From contig CALTTH010000039.1 of NCBI GenBank assembly GCA_943908365.1, positions 1 through 43,874 of the forward strand: DNA of 43,874 nucleotides. Reading direction: 5' to 3'. Of the stretch, positions 39,798 to 43,874 are shown in pieces; within the stretch, counting starts at the first letter, position 1, and each line of letters begins with the position of its first letter. The position numbers were made by a program, and so were the translations under genes. This DNA is from an uncultured Hyphomicrobiales bacterium (GTDB taxonomy: Bacteria; Pseudomonadota; Alphaproteobacteria; Rhizobiales; Rhizobiaceae). The notes under the pieces were generated by a model, which searched no databases, was not told the origin of the DNA, and saw nothing but the letters and a program-made list of their open reading frames with translations.

Positions 39798-40206
39798 AAC
39801 GGTCTACCAGTACCGAGCACTTGGCATGACGCACCACGCGATCTGCCGTGGAACCGATGAAATAGTTGGTGAAATCAGGTGTGTGCGAGGAGATGATGAT
39901 GAGATCCACGCCGATCTCTTCCGCGAACGCCAGAATTTCACGGGCTGGAGCACCGCTTCGAATTTCCGTGGAAGAAATATGCGGCGACTTCGCCTTCAAA
40001 ACGGCGAGCTGGCTCTTGGCGTCCTTCACCGCATTTTCGATGATGTCCATCGGCACATCGATTGCCAGATAGCCCGGCAGATCTTCCACCACATTCATCA
40101 GCACGATCTGGCCGTCTTGATCGAGAAGCGCCTCGGCCTTTTTCACCGCGCGCTCTGCCTTGTTGGCGTTGCTGAGATCGACAGGTACCAGGATTTTTCC
40201 GTACAT
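39796..40206 (-). CDS. Universal stress protein UspA family
   Basis: The product has 136 residues from ATG 40206, which has AAGGGAG six bases upstream (the frame extends to 40257). It begins MYGKILVPVDLSNANKAERAV; the ATP-binding-type C-terminal region is IIISSHTPDFTNYFIGSTADRVVRHAKCSVLVDR with GSTADRVVRHA close to the G-2x-G-9x-G(S/T) pattern. Such proteins are cytosolic and induced by stationary phase, low oxygen or other stress. Its individual role is unknown. Confidence 0.92.
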   Translation of the reverse strand: MYGKILVPVDLSNANKAERAVKKAEALLDQDGQIVLMNVVEDLPGYLAIDVPMDIIENAVKDAKSQLAVLKAKSPHISSTEIRSGAPAREILAFAEEIGVDLIIISSHTPDFTNYFIGSTADRVVRHAKCSVLVDR

Positions 40207-40424
40207 GGCATGCTCCCTTGTTTGGAAGCAGTTCTGATGCTTCCTGCCTGTAATCATAGTCTCTCAAGGAAAGTTTCGCCATAACGGACGTCAAGTCCGA
40301 ACGCGTTGCTGTCAACGATTATTAGACAGTTTATCGCCGAATGGTGAGCTTCTCGGAACGATCGGCTGTCTCCATATTGATGTCAACAGCTTCGCAGCCT
40401 AGCGAACGAAATGGAGATGTTCCA

Positions 40425-41285
40425 ATGGACACTGATAAGCAGTTTGCCTTCACCCGCCCCGGCTATGTGGGACAGGCGCATCTGGTGGTGAAAGATCTCG
40501 GTCAGGTCTCCCGCTTCTATCAGGACATCATCGGCCTTTCGGTTATCGACAAGAGTGCCAGCGGTGAGGTTCTTGGCGTCAATGGTCTGTCGCTCTTGAC
40601 GCTGACAACGTCCGGCGATGCCGAGAAAGCGCCGACCACCGCAGCCGGCCTTTTCCATACCGCCTTCCTCCTGCCAAGTCGTAATGCTTTGGCAGACTGG
40701 CTAGCCCATGTAGCACATAACAATATCCGGCTTGAAGGCGCGTCGGATCACCTCGTCAGCGAGGCGATCTATCTGTCCGATCCGGAAGGAAACGGCATCG
40801 AGGTCTATCGCGACCGGCAACCGGATGAGTGGAACTACCAGCCCGACGGAACGGTGGAGATGGCAACGAAGAGGCTCGATCTCCAGGCACTCTACGAGAA
40901 CGCCGGCAAAACCCCGTTCCGGCAGGCCGCCGAAGGCACGGCCATCGGCCATATTCATCTCCAGGTCGGCGAACTGCCGCAAGCGGATGCGTTTTATCAG
41001 GATGTTCTCGGGTTGAAGATCATGGCACGTTATCCCGGTGCCAGTTTCTTCGGCTACGGTGCCTACCACCACCATGTGGCAGCCAATATCTGGAACAGCA
41101 GGGGCGCCGAAACGCGCAAAGAGAATATGACAGGACTGTCGGGCTACTCTTTGAAATTCAACGAAAAAGAGACCCTCGCCACGGCACTTGCCGCACTGGA
41201 CCGATTGGAAATTCCGACCGAGCGTCAGAGCGACGGGATCGCCGTAAAAGATCCTTGGGGCATCGGTTTGAAGCTGTCTGCATAA
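40425..41285 (+). CDS. VOC-family protein, catechol 2,3-dioxygenase-like
   Basis: The 286-residue product has two vicinal-oxygen-chelate modules. The first begins GYVGQAHLVVKDLGQVSRFYQDIIGL (metal-binding H19) and ends SDPEGNGIEVYRDR with a metal-binding Glu. The second begins AIGHIHLQVGELPQADAFYQDVLGL. The layout matches CatE-type extradiol dioxygenases with four VOC repeats, but related proteins include glyoxalases and resistance proteins, and no aromatic pathway is adjacent. ATG 40425 has GGAG about ten bases upstream; the frame is open to 40341. A terminator follows at 41340-41364. Confidence 0.87.
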   Translation: MDTDKQFAFTRPGYVGQAHLVVKDLGQVSRFYQDIIGLSVIDKSASGEVLGVNGLSLLTLTTSGDAEKAPTTAAGLFHTAFLLPSRNALADWLAHVAHNNIRLEGASDHLVSEAIYLSDPEGNGIEVYRDRQPDEWNYQPDGTVEMATKRLDLQALYENAGKTPFRQAAEGTAIGHIHLQVGELPQADAFYQDVLGLKIMARYPGASFFGYGAYHHHVAANIWNSRGAETRKENMTGLSGYSLKFNEKETLATALAALDRLEIPTERQSDGIAVKDPWGIGLKLSA

Positions 41286-41339
41286 CGCATGGCGACGTGA
41301 AGCGAAGTGGAAAGATCGCGACACGCTTTGACGGCTTGA

Positions 41340-41364
41340 AAAGGGCGCAAATCACGTGCCCTTT
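41340..41364 (+). terminator. Intrinsic terminator after VOC gene
   Basis: AAAGGGC (41340-41346) pairs with GCCCTTT (41358-41364) across an 11-base loop, followed by CCTTATTTT. Confidence 0.7.
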
Positions 41365-41436
41365 CCTTATTTTAGCGGTTCTGGAACTGCGACCCGCACG
41401 GAGAGTTATAGCTCTCCATGAGGGGTCGGGAAAAAG

Positions 41437-42606
41437 ATGAACAACCACGTTTTCAGCCGGAAGAAAAAGAAGAAAGCCGAAGCGCTTCCCATCGAGCAAA
41501 ATCGCGATCCGGTTCTCAAAAGTGCGCTTGCCACGGCGCAGGACGACGCCCGTAGCCAGCAACCGCTGGGGCGTGAAGCGCTTGATGTGGCCGTCGCATG
41601 GTCGGTCGTCGGCCTTTTCGTGATCGTTCTGATGAGCGTGATCCACGCTTTGTCTCTTGTCCTTATTCCCATCGTCATGGCGATCGTCGTCGGCATGATC
41701 CTCGGTGTTGCAGCGGAAAAGCTCGGCTCCTACGGCATTCCGGGTTTCGCCGTCGCCCTCATTCTGTCGTCGGCGGTGGCGCTCGTTCTGTTTCTCGTCA
41801 TCAACTCGTTGGTCGAGCCGCTATCGGCACTTGCGAATGAAGGTCCAGCGCTGCTTGAACGGACGCTTGATCGCTTCTTGCCCTACCTGCAAGGCTGGCG
41901 ATGGGTGAACATCTCATCCGCCACGTTCAGCCTCGGCAACATTTCGATGGAATCGCTGATCTCGCGCAGTGGCGAGATCATATCGGTGGTGGGTGCCAAC
42001 CTGACGCCCGCTATCGTGCAGGGCCTGATGTTCTTTGCGGCATTGCTGCTTTTCCTCTACAGCCGTCTGCGACTGCGCAAGGCCGTCATCATGGCCTTTC
42101 CGCAGCGCCATCAGAGGCTTAGAACCATCCGCACCATCGCCTCCATCGAAAACGTTCTGGGCTCCTACTTCGCCACCGCCTCGCTGCTCTATGCAGCACT
42201 TGGCGTTTCCATGGTGGTGATCGCGTTTCTTGGCGGTCTCGCCATGCCGTTTCTCTGGGGGCTGTTCGCGTTTCTCTCCAGCTTCGTCCCGTTTATCGGC
42301 ATCACGGCGATGACGCTGGCACTGGCGATTGCGGGCATCATCACGCATGACAATCTGTTTCTCGCGCTGCTTCCCTCCATCGTCTTCTTCACCATCCACT
42401 TGCTGATGGAAAACCTGGTCTTCCCGGCGGTCGTCGGCAAGAACATGGAGATCAACCCATTCCTAGTCTTCGTTGCCATCATCTTCTGGACATGGATGTG
42501 GGGTGCAGCAGGCGCGATGCTCGCACTGCCGCTGTCGCTCATCGGCATGACGATTGCGCGCGAACTCTTCCCCTCGCGTCGGGTCGTACCAAACCTGCCA
42601 GACTGA
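41437..42606 (+). CDS. AI-2E family (PerM-like) membrane transporter
   Basis: The 389-residue protein has a basic cytosolic N-terminus (SRKKKKKAEALP), about eight TM segments starting at about residue 50, and the family motif region LWGLFAFLSSFVPFIGITAMTLALAIAGI followed by LMENLVFPAVVGKNMEINPFLVFVAIIFWTWMWGAAGAMLALPL. The family includes the AI-2 exporter TqsA, sodium/proton antiporters and permeases of unknown substrate; none can be chosen from sequence alone. GAGGGG and GGGAAAAAG stand before ATG 41437. Confidence 0.88.
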   Translation: MNNHVFSRKKKKKAEALPIEQNRDPVLKSALATAQDDARSQQPLGREALDVAVAWSVVGLFVIVLMSVIHALSLVLIPIVMAIVVGMILGVAAEKLGSYGIPGFAVALILSSAVALVLFLVINSLVEPLSALANEGPALLERTLDRFLPYLQGWRWVNISSATFSLGNISMESLISRSGEIISVVGANLTPAIVQGLMFFAALLLFLYSRLRLRKAVIMAFPQRHQRLRTIRTIASIENVLGSYFATASLLYAALGVSMVVIAFLGGLAMPFLWGLFAFLSSFVPFIGITAMTLALAIAGIITHDNLFLALLPSIVFFTIHLLMENLVFPAVVGKNMEINPFLVFVAIIFWTWMWGAAGAMLALPLSLIGMTIARELFPSRRVVPNLPD

Positions 42607-42623
42607 TCCGTTGGCCCACGCGG

Positions 42624-43361
42624 TCAGTTGGAAGGTGGATTGAAGGCCGGATCGTCCAGCCGTACGAAGGTCACGCCGCGCGCTTTCAGAGCGAGCAGAC
42701 CTTTCACCACGCCCTCGCCTGCCTCATGGGTCGGCTGGTTGATGTGCGAGATCACCACATCGCCATCCTTCGCCGAGGCAATATGCTTTGCCGTCATCGC
42801 ACTTCCCAGAAGCGATCCGCCGTCTCCATTGATGGAGTAGCCGGCGACGCGCTCGCCGAGTTGGTTGATCGTGGTCATGGAGGTGTTGGTATATTTTGCC
42901 GTGGCACCGCGAAACCATTGCGGCTGCCTGCCGGTCGCAGCGAGAATTGCCTGCCTGCCGCCCTCGACCTCCTGAACGACGGCCTGCTCGGAACCGGCCG
43001 CTGCAATGCCATAGATCGACACCGGCTTGTCCACCGCCGGGATATGATTTTCGCCGTGGTTTTCCAGTTCGAAAAGATCCGGGTGGGCCATCAGGATGGC
43101 CAGGGCATCGCTGTTGTGTTTCAGCCAGCGGGCCGTAACGAAGATGGTCGCCGGAATCTTTTCCTGCACCAGCGTGTTGAGAATGCGAAAATCGGTCTTG
43201 CCCATGCATGCATCCAGCGTGATGGCGACGCGCACCGGCGCACCCTTCGTCTGCGCCTTCGAAACAGGCATTTTGAGGCTCGGCTCCAGAAGGCCCGTTC
43301 CGGCAAAGGCGGGCATGGCAAGCGTCGCGAACAGGGCGGCAAGAGCAATAGGCTTCAACAT
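42624..43361 (-). CDS. Exported polysaccharide deacetylase-like protein
   Basis: The product has 245 residues from ATG 43361 with a signal peptide (MLKPIALAALFATLAMPAFAG). The NodB-homology domain is recognisable: VAITLDACMGKTDFRIL replaces the usual TFDDG motif, with one Asp retained and Cys in place of the second position; ENHGENHIPA gives the H-xxx-H metal pair. RGVTFVRLDD ends the domain. Sugar deacetylation in the periplasm is plausible but the altered first motif makes it uncertain. ATG 43385 is an alternative start with GAGCGG nearby. Confidence 0.82.
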   Translation of the reverse strand: MLKPIALAALFATLAMPAFAGTGLLEPSLKMPVSKAQTKGAPVRVAITLDACMGKTDFRILNTLVQEKIPATIFVTARWLKHNSDALAILMAHPDLFELENHGENHIPAVDKPVSIYGIAAAGSEQAVVQEVEGGRQAILAATGRQPQWFRGATAKYTNTSMTTINQLGERVAGYSINGDGGSLLGSAMTAKHIASAKDGDVVISHINQPTHEAGEGVVKGLLALKARGVTFVRLDDPAFNPPSN

Positions 43362-43419
43362 TTCAAACGGGCTTTCGACTGTCATTCCGCTCGGCAATGC
43401 GGCTTTCAAAACGCCGGAA

Positions 43420-43874
43420 TTATGGCGTCGCTGCCGGTAGCGCGTCCAGTTCGGCGAGCTTCGCCAACGCTTCTTCCACGCGTTGCGTATCGCTGACACC
43501 AAGCGGCATGATGGGTAGCGGCGGCTGGCGGTGGGTGAGCGAGAGGAGATTTGCAGCGGTATAGATCACGCGGTAGCTGCCAAAGGTCTTGAAGAGCGCC
43601 CAGAGCGGTTCAAAGAACGCCTGCAAGCGCTGCACCTCCGCCTTGTTGCCCGCCTTGGCAGCGGTGAAGAGACGCTGCGCAGGAACGGGCAGAAGCCCGG
43701 CAATCACGCTGTACCAGCTATCCGCACCCTGAAGCAGCGCGTCGGCGCAGCCCCAGTCACCGCTATAGCCAATGGCAAAACCATCACCGAGGCGCGGTCG
43801 CAGCCGCTCAAGCTCCGCCTTGAACTGCATGTCCGAGGGCAGCGGCATTTTCACCGAGAGGATATGGGGCTGTC
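43420..43874 (-). CDS. Dihydrodipicolinate synthase (DapA) family protein, C-terminal part
   Basis: The frame is open to the right edge, so the N-terminal part lies outside the window. Read from the edge it gives QPHILSVKMPLPSDMQFKAEL, in which the Lys of SVKMP is at the place of the Schiff-base lysine of class I aldolases. It continues with FAIGYSGDWGCADALLQGADSWYSVIAGLLP. A helical domain to ATP completes the TIM-barrel family member. This family covers dihydrodipicolinate synthase, N-acetylneuraminate lyase and sugar-acid aldolases; the non-canonical G-x-G-D region suggests an aldolase other than true DapA. An internal GTG at 43854 is not the start. Confidence 0.8.
   Translation of the reverse strand, partial: QPHILSVKMPLPSDMQFKAELERLRPRLGDGFAIGYSGDWGCADALLQGADSWYSVIAGLLPVPAQRLFTAAKAGNKAEVQRLQAFFEPLWALFKTFGSYRVIYTAANLLSLTHRQPPLPIMPLGVSDTQRVEEALAKLAELDALPAATP

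Overview
The window is chromosomal DNA of an alphaproteobacterium of the Rhizobium/Agrobacterium group. The evidence is a Ros/MucR zinc-finger regulator close to Agrobacterium Ros, a FeuP/FeuQ pair next to the cytochrome c maturation genes, a glnE-pleC neighbourhood as I remember it from Sinorhizobium, BioR-type operators before bioYB, a CtrA-type box, and two copies of a RIME-like palindromic repeat. Coding is dense and GC-rich. I found no rRNA, tRNA, CRISPR array, phage or insertion sequence. Most genes are conserved core genes; the novelty lies mainly in intergenic signals and one very small gene.

Layout. 1-402: start of a DMT-family exporter running off the left edge (-). 830-6479: pepN, a small CMD-family protein and the cell-cycle kinase gene pleC with a CtrA box (+). 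6526-15532 (-): metallophosphoesterase, glnE, a two-component pair, the periplasmic protease DegP, then ccmH. 15068-19126 (-): ccmI-ccmE-ccmF-ccmH, each overlapping the next at ATGA, preceded by an FNR/FixK-type box. 19365-22373 (-): a surface lipoprotein and feuQ-feuP with a small feuN-like gene upstream. 22793-25510: a Dabb-domain protein (-), a 35-residue gene behind three 20-bp-spaced repeats (+), and a membrane alpha/beta-hydrolase (+). 25552-27206: divergent Lrp-type regulator and saccharopine dehydrogenase-like enzyme. 27385-27813: ros/mucR (-). 28225-34213: complete seven-gene Mrp/Mnh cation/proton antiporter operon (-). 34390-36789: msrB, then bioY-bioB (+). 36834-38351: divergent rhodanese and AraC/GlxA-type regulator, whose last 18 codons lie inside a RIME-like palindrome. 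38410-43874: acetyltransferase, TrhA-like membrane protein, universal stress protein, VOC dioxygenase-like protein, AI-2E-type permease, polysaccharide deacetylase-like protein and the 3' part of a DapA-family gene.

The genes group around envelope and redox homeostasis (DegP, two envelope-type two-component systems, Ccm, MsrB, Mrp), cell-cycle control (PleC/CtrA), nitrogen control (GlnE) and biotin supply (BioYB). Several start sites were moved from the longest open frame to a downstream codon with a better ribosome-binding site; each case is stated. All family assignments come from reading motifs by eye, without database searches.
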